56,000 bases of DNA from Mesostigma viride. Its lineage: Eukaryota > Streptophyta > Mesostigmatophyceae > Mesostigmatales > Mesostigmataceae. Shown piece after piece: positions 31,788 through 42,793 of the stretch. Every line of letters begins with the position of its first letter. The stretch's first letter is position 1. The notes below the pieces were generated by a model, which was not told where the DNA came from, searched no databases, and worked only from the letters and a program-made list of their open reading frames with translations. Location: contig RPFO01000041.1 of the NCBI GenBank assembly GCA_009746045.1, positions 9,580,468 through 9,636,467 on the forward strand, given 5' to 3'. The translations under genes and the position numbers were made by a program.

Positions 31788-33577
31788 TGTCCATTTACCC
31801 AGAGGCCTCAATTGAGGCCTTTTGGCTCAATTGAGGCCTTTTTCACCAAGGTCACATGGGGACGGTAATTTTGGCGGGAAGGACCGGTCCTATGGGTCGT
31901 CCGGCCCCGGTGGCGCGAATCTGGTATATGTGCTGAGCGTCCTGACCCGTTGGGGTCGACAGGGGTCGACGGTTACTGAAAGATATGTGAGGTGGAAAAG
32001 TACCTATTTTGGCCACTTTCGTGCAACCGGACGACGAATTTTCACAAATGCACGACCATGGCGGCCTCGAGTAAAATAGACCGTATGGCCACGTTCTTGC
32101 ATCATTTCGACCAGTAAGGAGCGCGTTGGGTAGATAAATTATCCGTGAAGCTAGCCCGATCGCTAAATGGGTCAAAAGTCAATTTGTAAATTCGTGGGGT
32201 CGTTATTTGTGTGCTGAATGCCAGGTTAGTGAAATTCAGCTGGGGCGTAATTGGCGTTGATAGTGCGCCTGCCAGCAGGCCGGTGCTTCGATATGCTGGG
32301 AAGAGACTAGCGGAACGGCGGGGGGGGATGTTGGGGCAGCCGTGACTAAAGGGGCACTGGCTATTTTCGAGCCTTTTGGCGTGGATCCGTAGGTAGAGGA
32401 AGGGGTGTTTTTAGCTAGGAAATACTGGGATGCGGACAATAAACGCGCGCGCGCCCCCAGCTATGGGAGCGCCATTATGCGAACAGCGCTGGTGAGGCCG
32501 CTGCAGCCTCTTTCATACGTCAATGGACGACGCATGGAGCGTCTGTCCGGCCAGATTTGCGGGCTGCATCGCTTCCGGACAACTTGAAAACGCCGAGCTT
32601 GAACAGCTTTTCTAATGCAGCCACGTTCAGCGCCAGCGCATATGCGTGCCTAGTGATCCCGGGTGTGAGGGGTGTGAAAGGTAAGTGCCTCCTGGTGGTA
32701 GTAAGGTAATGGCATCGATTTGCTCGTGATATCGTCAGTTTTTAGCTGCCTATCGGCGCCTAGTGCCGATGTGACGTAAGGCAGGTTACAGTACTTCGTG
32801 CAGTGCTCTGCGGCTGGCCCCCGCCTTATAGACGTGTTTGCTTTCCATAAGAAGCATGGCAGTTCCTGCCATGCTGGCCATGTCTCAGGCAACCCTTGCA
32901 AAGCCCGAAATCAAGCTAAGAGGTCTAGTAGGCTGTGCAAATGTTGTCCAGTTATGCTTGTATATCTTGCCATGTGCTATTCATCTGCTGCCGCGGCAGC
33001 AAACCCCTGTCATATTATACCGTAACAACCTAGATATTGGGGCTATGTGAGTGAAGCTACGCGCTTGGAAGGTCACACCTATCATTAAAATGCATGATCC
33101 TTGTGCGTGTTTGTAATAGAGGCTTTGGATTCCTCATGGTTACGTGCAATACCCATGGCAGGCTATTGCTGCCTGCAGTGCTGCGCGACAGCCCCGGCCG
33201 TGCAAGTGTGTGTGAGGGGTCCCTTGGGGAGCATGCCATGTCATGCCATGCTTACCATGTCGTGGGGGAACCTCGTAAGGTCCAAAAGACACGTTACATG
33301 CAGATGGAACTGAGTACTGGCGCCTTTTGGTCGCTTGTATCTATGGTCATGTTGTGTTGATGGTGCCGTCGCAGCGACGACCTGTTTTATTAAATCATAA
33401 TTAAATATGTATTAGGGCTATATGACTGATGTTAAGTGCTGGGAACCCCAAAACAATCATAATAATGCATGGCCTTCACTCATATTTGGAATAAAGTTTG
33501 TTGGCTCATTGTAATTACATGCAACACCCAATTTATAAAAAGGCCTCAATTGAGGCCTTTTTCTAGGTAGATAGACA
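31788..33577. mobile_element. TIR element (1790 bp) inserted in the RT active-site codons
   Basis: Termini TGTCCATTTACCCAGA and, reversed, TGTCTATCTACCTAGA (13 of 16 match), each followed closely by the palindrome GGCCTCAATTGAGGCC (twice at the left end). Flanked by the 4-bp duplication ATAG. No transposase gene is visible; the interior is non-coding. Four-base duplications with TGT-type ends are seen in Ginger and Sola elements. A solo LTR is the alternative, but the extended inverted ends speak against it. Confidence 0.8.
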
Positions 33578-33848
33578 ATAGACGATGTCATTGTCTTTAG
33601 CGAGACGGTTGACCAGCACTTAGCTCACGTCGATCAGGTTCGGATCGCCCTAGATAAGGCCAACCTGCGGCTGCACCCTGAAAAGTGCAAGTTCGCCCAA
33701 CAGACCATAGGGTTTCTTGGTCATCAGATTGTACCAGGTGGCCGGACCCCTGAGGCAGCCAAAGGGGGGGAATCATGGGACAGGTCCTCGCCCACCCCAC
33801 AGGGCATGCAGTTAAGGCAGGCACGTCAGCTCAGCTCATTTGGGTTTT
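33578..33848 (+). pseudogene. Gypsy RT, C-terminal part
   Basis: Resumes with IDDVIVFSETVDQHLAHV, holding the two catalytic Asp, then LHPEKCKFAQQTIGFLGHQ and GGRTPEAAK, all typical of gypsy RT. The frame is lost in a G run near 33769. Recognisable sequence (GFTKAEWP) ends at about 33850, where an opposite-strand copia fragment begins. RNase H, integrase and 3' LTR are absent. Confidence 0.88.
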
Positions 33849-34713
33849 ACCAAAGCTGAGTGGCCAGCCGCCATGGTGGCGCCGAAGATTGTGGCACGCA
33901 GACGCGACACAGGGGTGGCAGGCCCGCGGCCGTCCGACACAGGCCCAGAGCGCACCGGCGTGGCAGGCCCACTAGCGGCTGAAAGGGACGAAAGGCACAC
34001 TGGCGTGTCAGGCCCACTAGCGTCTGAAAGGGACGCAGGGCACACTGGCGTGTAGGGCCCACCCTCACCAGACACAGTGTGGTGCAAGCCGGTGGGCGCA
34101 GCCGCGGGGAGGCGGCAGAGGCTGCAGCGGGTGAAGCAGGTGGGGTCCGCACGAGAGCCTTGATGGCGGCCGCAGCGGCCGGGGGGAGCACGTAGGGCTC
34201 CGGCGTGCCGCCGATGCTAACGGTAGACCCGGACGCCGCCGGCTGAGCCGTCGAGTCCTCCGAAGGGGCAGAAGACAGGAGCAACGGGGCAGCCTGCAGC
34301 AGCTCCTCCGGAAAGACATCCGCAGCCAAAAAACGGGCTACGGGGGGCCAAGGCCCCGGCGTGTCGTAAGGGGCCACCGGAAGGTACTGCCGGGCCGGCC
34401 ATGGCCGAGACCGCCACTGCTCGTCAAACCACGCGTGCTTGCGGACGATCACCTTCCGCTGGTCGGGCAGCCAGAAGCGGTAGCCCGGAGACTCCAGGTG
34501 GTAGCCCACAAAGACAGCTAACTCCGTGCGGGGAGACAGCTTCTCTTGGGCCTCCTCCACGAGGACGTGCGCGTGGCAGCCAAATACGCGCAAGTGCGTC
34601 AGGCAAGCGTGACGGCCGTTCAGCAGGTAGTAGGGCGTCGCCGAGTCTGCGTTGCTGACACAAGGCAGCCGCACTAGGAACTCGTTGGTGGTAAAAAATA
34701 CCACTTTTACCAC
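33849..34713 (-). pseudogene. Copia integrase C-terminal fragment and linker
   Basis: On the minus strand: the end of the copia integrase (ATPYYLLNGRHACLTHLR, VFGCHAHVLVEEAQEKLSP, FVGYHLESPGYRFWLP, VIVRKHAWFDEQW), matching the conserved region after the integrase core. A Pro/Ala-rich linker follows, then DNA repeats that in another frame read SGPxTPV motifs. RT is missing, and both ends are cut by low-complexity DNA and the gypsy remnant. It is not the missing part of the 5.4-7.4 kb element at this locus, though it could be the same family. Confidence 0.85.
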
Positions 34714-35010
34714 TTTTTACCACTTTTTACCACTTTTTACCACCCAAAAGGAGTAAAAAGCAGTAAAAAGCAGTAAAAAGCAGTAAAAAGCAGTAAAAAG
34801 CAGTAAAAAGCAGTAAAAAGCAGTAAAAAATACCACCTTTTACCACTTTTACCACCTAACGGAGGTGGTAAAAGTGGTAAAAGGTGGAAAATGGTGGTAA
34901 AAAGCAGTAAAAAGCAGTAAAAAGCAGTAAAAAGTGGTAAAAGTGGTAAAAAGTGATAAAAAGTGGCTGAAGTGGTAAAAAGAACACCACGACGAGCACA
35001 AAAGTGGTAA
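34686..35010. repeat. Low-complexity (AGTAAAAAGC)n / GGTAAAA tract
   Basis: Imperfect repeats of AGTAAAAAGC and TTTTTACCAC in both orientations. No gene. Confidence 0.9.
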
Positions 35011-35094
35011 AAAACACAAGGGCTGAACCAACAACAAGTCAGTTTAGGCCCAAACAATGAATGATGCATCTTTATTCAACATAATACGGCATGA
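35011..35094. other. 3' flank of the TNP2-like gene
   Basis: Short gene-free spacer. No CACTA terminus was found here, so the left end of the putative transposon is undefined. Confidence 0.4.
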
Positions 35095-38000
35095 TTACAC
35101 TTGTGAGCAGCATCTAATGAGGCCGCAAAATGCTTGCACAGCAGCATCAATCAGAATCATCCTTGGCATCACTACCGTTAAAATCACTGTCATTCCCCTC
35201 GTTGCTAGGGTTTGTTCTCTATAGTCCCTGACCGTGCGCGCGCGTGCACTTGTGCGCAACGGGGGCATGGGCTCCTTCCCCTTGTGTGATGCAGGCGCCA
35301 AAGCCTCAGATTTCTTCTTTCTCTTGCGAGGCGGGGCTGCGCGTGAGGGTTCTGCCGCCGTGGTTGCCGGCGCGGGCTGCCGTTCAGCGGGCGGCTTCTT
35401 TTTCTTGCGAGGCGGGGCTGCGCGTGAAGGTCCTGCCGCCGTGGTTGCCGGCGCGGGCTGCCGTTCATCGGGCGGCTTCTTTTTCTTGCGCGGCGGGGCT
35501 GCGCGTGAAGGTCGTGCCGCCGTGCTTGATGGCGCGGGCGACGGATCAGCGGGCGGCGGTTCAGCGGGCGGCCGTTCAGCGGGCGGCTCAGGTGGGAAGT
35601 ACCTGATGTCTTCCTGCCACCTTGTCGCCGTGCTTTGGAAAAACTCGTTCTCCAAAGCCCACCCGGTTGCCAGGTGACGGGGCAGCTTGCAGTGAATGAC
35701 CGAAAGCTGGGGCTGATGCCGTGGGTCCAGCACAAACCCAACAGAGCTAACAGATGTTGGCCACACTAGCTTTGCCGTGCGTGGTGCCTCGGCGCTGCGG
35801 ACCAACACCAAGCGTTGATCCCGAATGTAAGCCACCTCCGATGCATCGAAAAGCTCTACTCTCAGCACAAGCTGTTTAGTCCACTGCCCCACCGGCTGCA
35901 CCAGCTTTGCCACGAGAATGTGGGTCAGGTAGCCGTACTGAGTGCTGCTTCCCTCCTTATGGTAGGCTACACCACAGTTTGCAGTCCGCCATGCTTGCTT
36001 CCTGTCAGCTTCTTTTGTCCGGTAATTGAAACCGTACAAGTGCACCCTATCATACTCCTCAGCCTTGAGCTGCACGCCGGCTGCTGCAGCCTGGACAAGC
36101 TCCGGGACCAGCGGCTGCTGGTTGAGTCCGATCCAGTCTTTGAGCCATGAGAGGTCGCTGCACAAGGGCCGCCTGCATGCACATCGTATACAAAGCAAGA
36201 TAGCAATGCAAGAAAAAAAAAATTAGAATAACGGCAGTAGTCCTTGGAAATCAGATGAAGTTCCCTATACTGAAAGAAAATCAGCTCAAAGAATAGCAAC
36301 TTACAATAATAGGACAGCGGCGTCTTACCAGTAGGCCTCATCGCCGTTGACTTCGGGATCTTTGTACTCCGCATTGGGCAGCGCATACTCCAACAAAATC
36401 GCGCCCACTTCATCAGATTCCGCGGCGGTGAAAGTGTAGAAATTCTTGCGGCTGCGCCCCCCCAACTCGACCTTCTTGGACGGGTCTGCGTGGATGACGT
36501 CCCAGATGTAGTAGCGGTCTTTTGGCTGAAAGAAAAAAAAGAAAGCAAACAAGACATTGCAAGCAGCGCACACAAATATGCACAGAAATTAGCTGCATGC
36601 AGCACAAGACCGTGCCACAAGGAGCGCGTACATAACACTAAATCTGCACACAAATCCATTAAAAAAAAAAATCGGTCACTAGCGTGTACTTACCATCCCG
36701 GTTTTCACCATGTGATAGGCCAGATGGGTCAGCGCCTCAGACTTGCGATATGCTCCGTCCATGGAGCACTCCACATTGACGTTGGACAGCTTAGCTTTCG
36801 TGATGGCCCCCATCATCCGCTCGCCCGACGCCATGGTGCGGGTGTCACATCGACCCAACAAGGGGATTTGCTGGGCCAGGTGGGCCATCATATGAACAGA
36901 TTTTGCCATCTCAGACGCTGGCGCTATACGCTCCATCGCCACAGCAGCAAGCAAAAACATCTCGCCGCAGTCATCCAACTGCTGCTGAGTCGCCGGGCCG
37001 CTAGAAAACACAAAGTCCCAGGCCGCTGATTGAAGGAGAAATGCTTGCCGTGCATCGTCATCTAACCGCCCACGCAAGATGGTCGGGAGTTGCTTGCAAA
37101 AGTAGAGGATCTTGTCACGCGTCTTGGATTTTTCAGTACTCTTCGCATCGCAGAGCAAGCCACTGATCCGGCCGGTGAAGTAGTCGGGTAGGCTATGCGC
37201 CATGATGTCATCGAGATCTGCGCATTACAACCACACGCAAAAAAATAACACATAGTAGTAACACGACAGCCGAAAAAAATAGTCAGTCCTATGTAAATCA
37301 CACAGACCATAGCCAGTCCTACATATTAAATTTCCAAATTACGGGAAAAATAAAAACCCAATGTCACACTTACGCTTGATATCAGCCTTTTCCTCAGCCG
37401 TCAGCTGGAACCCGGGGCGCGGTGCTGGCGCCCTCTTCTTCTTGCGGCCTTTCTTCGGTGGACTTTGGTGGTCTCCCTCCGGTGGTGGGTCTCCCTCCGG
37501 TGGAGGGTCTTCTTCATCAGGCCGCCACAGCTCCGGGTTCAGACCGAGGACCTTCAGCCTGCCACGAAGTGACCCGGTCGCCATAGCCTTCCCTGCATGG
37601 AGTACAAACAGAAAAAAAAAAAAAAAAACAATATTACATCAGCTTTCCATGTGAACAGATAGGCCACAGTCAATGTATGCATGCAACAATCACAATGAAA
37701 TGATACAATTAAATGTTTAGCAATTACCGCTTGTGCAATGAATGACCCGCTTGAAGTTGTTGGGACACAGATGGAACTCGTCAATAAAATGACGGATCTT
37801 CAGGTGAACCCAGTACGGTAACTTGAGAAACGGCTCGGGCTGCTTTTTTAGCGTAGCACAGTACTTCAGGTAGCCAGCATGGTCCATCTCCTGAACAACA
37901 GGAGCGTGAGCCGGCCGGCGGGGGTCACCCTCGGGAAACATGCGGTCATTGCCAAGGAGAACGATACGGCCATTTGAGATAAAAACCCCACGCCACTCAT

Positions 38001-39210
38001 CACCATGTAGGACGCATTGATAGTACCCTGCATCTGGAATGTTCAGGGACTTGGAGTATGCCGGGTAGTCGTGAATTATGCCAGCAAGAATGGACCTCAC
38101 AAATGTCGTAGTGTAAACACCCGCCACGTCCAGCGTCACATCACAAATGTAATACCCCTTCCACAGTACCAGGAAGTCCTCAGCGATCAAGTCCAAAAAA
38201 ATGGTCATGTTCTTGGGTGCCTTCCCCTTCATGGCGCCCACAAGAAGCACCATAGGGCAAAACCGCCCATTCACCATCACCCACTCGGGCAAGTTGACAC
38301 AGGAAACAAACGCGGGCCAGCTGCTGTGGGTATCCATGAAAGACCTTGGACATACTCCGTCAAAATTCAGAAGGAAGATGGTGTTCCGCGGCTGGCTGCG
38401 AAAGTCCCAGTTGTTCTTTATGTGCTGGATGGCACGGCTGTCTGCACGAACAGGTCCATGCACAAGAAACACCAGACGTAAAAAGAAAGGTATCCATCAG
38501 AGCAGTACAAACAAAAGATAAGCGCAAGAGGAAAAATCTCGAACTTGATACTTTGGCACACATTGCATAACAGAAGGCGTAGAAACAAGTGCAAACCTGC
38601 CTTTCAAGCCGTCCACAACGCGCGTGGATGAGTCTGGCTCCCTGTTTTCATGTTTCGCAGCGTACTGAAGGGCTTCCGCCATTTCCGGGACTCGGAACCA
38701 GGCCCTAATCCGATCCATCAGGGGGAAGTGCCTAACCTGGCGATGCGCTTTCCGCGAGTTGACGATGTCACCGTTTCTGTCAGTGTACGTCTCGTAGCGC
38801 GACAGCTTGCAAAGAGGGCAGCTCTTAGTAATCTTGTCCTTGTACAAGTAACCCTCGCATGGGCAGGCATCGTACACACGGTACCCCAAGCCCAAGCCTT
38901 TGATCACTTTCCGTGCCTTCCAGATACTGTCGGGCAGAGTGTTGCCCGCGGGGAGAACGTTTCCCAACAGCTTGAAGAGCTCATCAGCAAAGCTCTGAGG
39001 GCATGAGTTTTCCCCCATTAGCGTCAGCAATTGCAATGTAAACATCAAGGCCTTGCTCTCAGATCCCGGGTACAATGGCGTATCGTCCTTGACTCTGGCC
39101 ACTGCTTCGTCATAATTTCTAGCAAACTGGCGTGCTGCATCCTCTCCACTGGCCGACCCGTCGTCAGGGTCCTCGGCCATGAATTCATCGACTGTCTGTC
39201 CTTGACGCAT
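35095..39210 (-). CDS. TNP2-like transposase (CACTA/EnSpm type), six exons, intact
   Basis: Exons on the minus strand: 39210-38597, 38437-37728, 37592-37374, 37217-36694, 36525-36329, 36172-35095. Every junction is GT-AG with matching phase; the total is 3342 nt, or 1113 residues. Exon 1: PLYPGSESKALMFTL, LPAGNTLPDSIWKARKVI, CEGYLYKDKITKSCPLC and SRYETY, the N-terminal zinc-cysteine part of TNP2. Exon 2: a Transposase_21-like core (THSSWPAFVSCVNLPEW, LLVGAMKGKAPKNMTIFL, FVRSILAGIIHDYPAYS, DAGYYQC). Exon 4 resembles DUF4218 (HMMAHLAQQIPLLGRCD). Exon 6 begins like DUF4216 (VHLYGFNYRTKEADRKQ) and ends in three tandem basic repeats around RAAPPRKKKKPP, likely nuclear signals. TNP2 proteins cut and join CACTA ends. 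Confidence 0.88.
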
Positions 39211-39225
39211 TTACAATCTCTACAT

Positions 39226-39267
39226 GGAGGGCCGGCATCGACCGTTGATGGTCAATGCCGGCCCTCC
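39226..39267. repeat. Hairpin upstream of the TNP2-like gene
   Basis: Arms GGAGGGCCGGCATCGACC (39226-39243) and its reverse complement with one mismatch (39250-39267), loop 6 bases. It lies just 5' of the transposase start codon. Confidence 0.85.
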
Positions 39268-39345
39268 GTGGCTAACCAGTCGCCATCGGGATCACAAATC
39301 GAGCCACGCTAGGGCGTCTGCGCCAGTGAGACCACTGGCAGCTCA

Positions 39346-39639
39346 CTAATCAACCGTGACCATGAAGTCCGGCTCAGTCGACATTTCCAGGAACGCATCC
39401 AACATAATTTGGCGATAAAACTCAGGAAGCCTGCAGGATGACCAATGAAACTGGACAATGTAGGTATCCGTGGAGGAAGGGAAAGGAGACATCACGAAAT
39501 TTGGCCAGCTAGCATGTGTGTCGATGTAAGTGTTCGGCTCGATTCCGGTATCCATGGGTGGGACCGCCATCTTTCTGGTGCCACCCGCCGCCGTGATAGC
39601 CGCTAAGTCACCCGTTGCAAGTTTGAGTCTGCTCGCCAA
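39346..39639 (-). CDS. 97-residue ORF with a short match to the transposase core
   Basis: Starts MASRLKLATGD. The stretch YIDTHASWPNFV resembles FMDTHSSWPAFV in exon 2 of the adjacent transposase. It may be a truncated duplicate of that region or a small second ORF of the same element. No splice sites tie it to the six-exon gene. Confidence 0.4.
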   Translation of the reverse strand: MASRLKLATGDLAAITAAGGTRKMAVPPMDTGIEPNTYIDTHASWPNFVMSPFPSSTDTYIVQFHWSSCRLPEFYRQIMLDAFLEMSTEPDFMVTVD

Positions 39640-40096
39640 CGCTTTCGATGTCGTCGATCCCTTTTGATCAAACGGACATTTTCTCAGTCATTCAAATGGT
39701 AGATATTACGGTCAGTGTACGGTAGTGTTGGTTAGTCACGGGCTCATTGGTAGAAGTCTACTGAAACGGTACAGCCTTAGCTCCTGAGGCCTCTGTACTT
39801 GTACCAAGCAGTACGGAGTTTAGCCGATCCGCACGCAGCCGCGCGGGGCGTGCGGGCCCCGCGCGAGGCGTGCGGTCCGGCCGTTTGTGTAGCTGCCGTT
39901 GGTGCCTTTTGGCGAAAGACGTTAAAAAATTTTTGCGCGGGATGCTGCCAGGTTCGTCGATCTGCTGAATCCAACGGCGGACAGAGGCAGGTGCAGTGCG
40001 TCATGTATACGTTGGCACCGTCTCCGTTCGCAAAACGGGGGGATTCCGGACTTAGCCTTGGTCATCTGCATGGTGGTGTGCGACCGAACGTTGTAA
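39640..40096. promoter_or_regulatory. Divergent intergenic region
   Basis: Lies between the minus-strand transposase side and the plus-strand gene starting at 40097, so it probably holds divergent promoters. I see no clear TATA box or repeat. Confidence 0.3.
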
Positions 40097-40869
40097 ATGC
40101 CGAGAAGGGTAGCAGTGCTACGACCAGCTCACGTGTGCAGTCCTGAGGAGTGGGAGCGATTTGATGCAAAAGCATGTGAAGAGGAAAAGCCGAAACAAAA
40201 CGTCGTTCCCTCGGAATATGTGCGGACCTTAAGACTGCAAATCACGACCTTTGGCCGTGCATACCTCGTAGAGGGGTATGTCCTCAAGGAACAGGATGGC
40301 GCCATGGTGGATGCTCTCATCAACCGGGTAAAGAAAAGCTGCATAAACTTTCTGGAAACATGTGTGGCTGACGACAACCGTGCAGAGCTGGATAAGTATG
40401 AGGCATCCAGCTGGGTGGTAGACCCGACGACTGGTGAGCTCACCGCCCAGAAGCCCAAGGGCTCCAAACCCAAAGCCCTAAGTGTTGAAGAATTCGTAAA
40501 AAAGGAGCTGAGCCGGTGGCTAAGCAACTCCAGCTTAAAAAAGCGGCAGAGTGCTGGCGCCGAGGACGAGGATGATGACGTGAAGGAAAATACCAAAGCG
40601 CTAAGCGACGTGACCAACATGCCAAAGGTAATAACGCTATCTTTAGCTACAGGAGTCTGCAAGCTTCTTTGTTTTTTCTTTCATCGCAGGTCTGCTACTA
40701 ACCGACTTCCCGAATGTTAACGTCCTTATTCCATGCCCCGCCCTCTGCTTGCAGACAACTCCTGCTGCCAAGCCGGCGGCCAAGCCGGCGGCCAAGCCGG
40801 AGGTCAAGCCGGAAGTAAAGCCGGAAGTAAAGCCGGAGGTCAAGCCGGAGGCCAAGCCTGTGCAGCATG
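40097..40869 (+). pseudogene. Interrupted gene, 5' part (exons 1 and 2a)
   Basis: Exon 1 (40097-40627) starts MPRRVAVLRPAHVCSPEEW and has a helical region (EFVKKELSRWLSNSSLKKR) and an acidic patch. An intron with GT (40628) and AG (40754) ends in phase. Exon 2a encodes KPAAKPEVKP repeats. The reading then enters a DNA transposon at CATG (40866-40869). Joined to 50089 onward the frame stays open. Total about 690 codons. Function unknown; no catalytic motif is seen. Divergent from the TNP2-like gene, it could be the second (TNPA-like) gene of a CACTA element, which is inference from position only. Confidence 0.75.
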
Positions 40870-40977
40870 GAGGGGATTCATAAGTGTTTGCTCAATTTCA
40901 TAAATTTTACTCAATTTTTCCACATGTGATTAAATCCTTATATTTGTCAATAAAGCAGGGGTCATCCAGCCTTCAGA

Positions 40978-41690
40978 CCATGAAAATAGACCACCCACAA
41001 AAATTGGGCTCATTCTGAGCTCAAATGGTGACATGTGACAGCATACATGTGCAGTTTTTCGTCATTTTCCCCCTTTTCTTACATGAAACAAATATGAATA
41101 GTGAACAAATGAACTCATTTCAGGCTGGATTCTTGCAGGCAGCATCTAGACCATGAAAATAGACCACCCACAAAAATTGGGCTCATTCTGAGCTCAAATG
41201 GTGACATGTGACAGCATACATGTGCAGTTTTTCGTCATTTTCCCCCTTTTCTTACATGAAACAAATATGAACAGTGGACAAATGAACTCATATCAGGCTG
41301 GATTCTTGCAGGCAGCATCTAGACTATGAAAATAGACCACCCACAAAAATTGGGCTCATTTTGAGCTCAAATGGTGACATGTGACAGCATACATGTGCAG
41401 TTTTTCGTCATTTTCCCCCTTTTCTTACATGAAACAAATATGAATAGTGAACAAATGAACTCATATCAGGCTGCATTCTTGCAGGCAGCATGTAGACCAT
41501 GAAAATAGACCACCCACAAAAATTGGGCTCATTCTGAGCTCAAATGGTGACATGTGACAGCATACATGTGCAGTTTTTCGTCATTTTCCCCCTTTTCTTA
41601 CATGAAACAAATATGAATAGTGAACAAATGAACTCATATCAGGCTGGATTCTTGCAGGCAGCATTTATACCATGAAAATAGACTGTTTAC
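40978..41690 (+). repeat. Left subterminal array, 173-bp unit, four copies plus a partial
   Basis: Copies start at about 40978, 41150, 41323, 41496 and 41669 with ACCATGAAAATAGACC. They are nearly identical and are repeated in reverse orientation at 49462-49985. Such subterminal repeats often serve as transposase binding sites in large DNA transposons; here that is inference. Confidence 0.93.
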
Positions 41691-42029
41691 AGCTCAAAAG
41701 GTGACAAATGAAAGGAAAACAATGCAGTTTGATGCCATTGCCACTGTTCTCTTGAATAAAACATTTTTGTGCGACCAAATGAACTCGATCGATCATGTCA
41801 GGCTGGAAACTTGCAAGCATCAACTGAATCATGAAACTTCATGATTCAATCTGAGATGAAATGGGATGGCACAAGAGCAACCCAGGCCATCGACAAGGCA
41901 CATGTCTCGGCTGCCAGTGGCACGCCACGTACTCTTTCAGTCCAGCATGAATATACAATAAGTACTAAGACATCACCTTCTACTAGAAGCACTGGCTCAC
42001 TTAATAATACATCAGAAACTAGTATAAGC
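41691..42029. other. Gene-free stretch inside the transposon
   Basis: AT-rich, with a partial array remnant and CATGAAACTTCATG palindromic words near 41831. No convincing gene; it is the 3' flank of the PHD/polyglutamine gene. Confidence 0.4.
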
Positions 42030-42751
42030 TTAGCTGGTAAACCAGTCATTGCTCATAGTCCAGTCATTGGAGAAGTTTGGCCACTGCTGCAATGGGCGGC
42101 CGACACCATAGTTGGGCGGAGCTGACACGGATGATGGCACCCACGTGGTCACCGGGCGCCATCGTGGCACGGGCGTCGTGTTCCCAGACATGGCCAGTGT
42201 CGCAATTGAGTTGAGCGCAGCCACCGCCACAGAGACCGTGCCAGAGAAGGGGTCAATGGATGGGAGCCGGCGTCCACCAACCTGCACACCACCACCCAGC
42301 ACATCAAGCCAGCATGCCTTAGGGCACGGTATATGAAGGAATAATCAACAAACCAAACAAATATATCCTATATACTCCAACAAACTATTCACAAAGGCAG
42401 ATTATGTTGATTCAAAGAAATCACAATAGGAAAGGACATACCTGGGGAAGTTGCATCTGAGCCAGCATTTGCTGCACTTGCGCGAGGGGCGCTACTTCGG
42501 CGTCCCCGTCAATTACTCGTGTAGTCGTTGTAGCGGCAGGGAGTGGGAGGCGATAGTGTTGCTGTTGTTGCAGCAGCTGCTGCAGTTGCTGCAGCACCAG
42601 CTGCTGCGGATGCTGCTGCTGTAGCAGCTGTTGCTGCATCGGCGGCTGCAGCAGCTGCTGTAGTTGCTGGTGCGGCGGCGGCGGCTGCTGCTGCAGCTGC
42701 TGTAGGAGCTGCTGCAGCAGCTGCTGCTGCTGTGGCGGCGGCGCCGGCTGC

Positions 42752-42793
<42 letters not shown>

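Noticed and set aside
31788-33577. Solo LTR with a 4-bp duplication
   Set aside because: The inverted similarity extends over 16 bp plus a palindrome at both ends, beyond what LTR termini show; not fully excluded.
40978-41690. CRISPR-like array
   Set aside because: The unit is 173 bp with no variable spacers, lies in a eukaryotic context, and is mirrored at the other end of a transposon.
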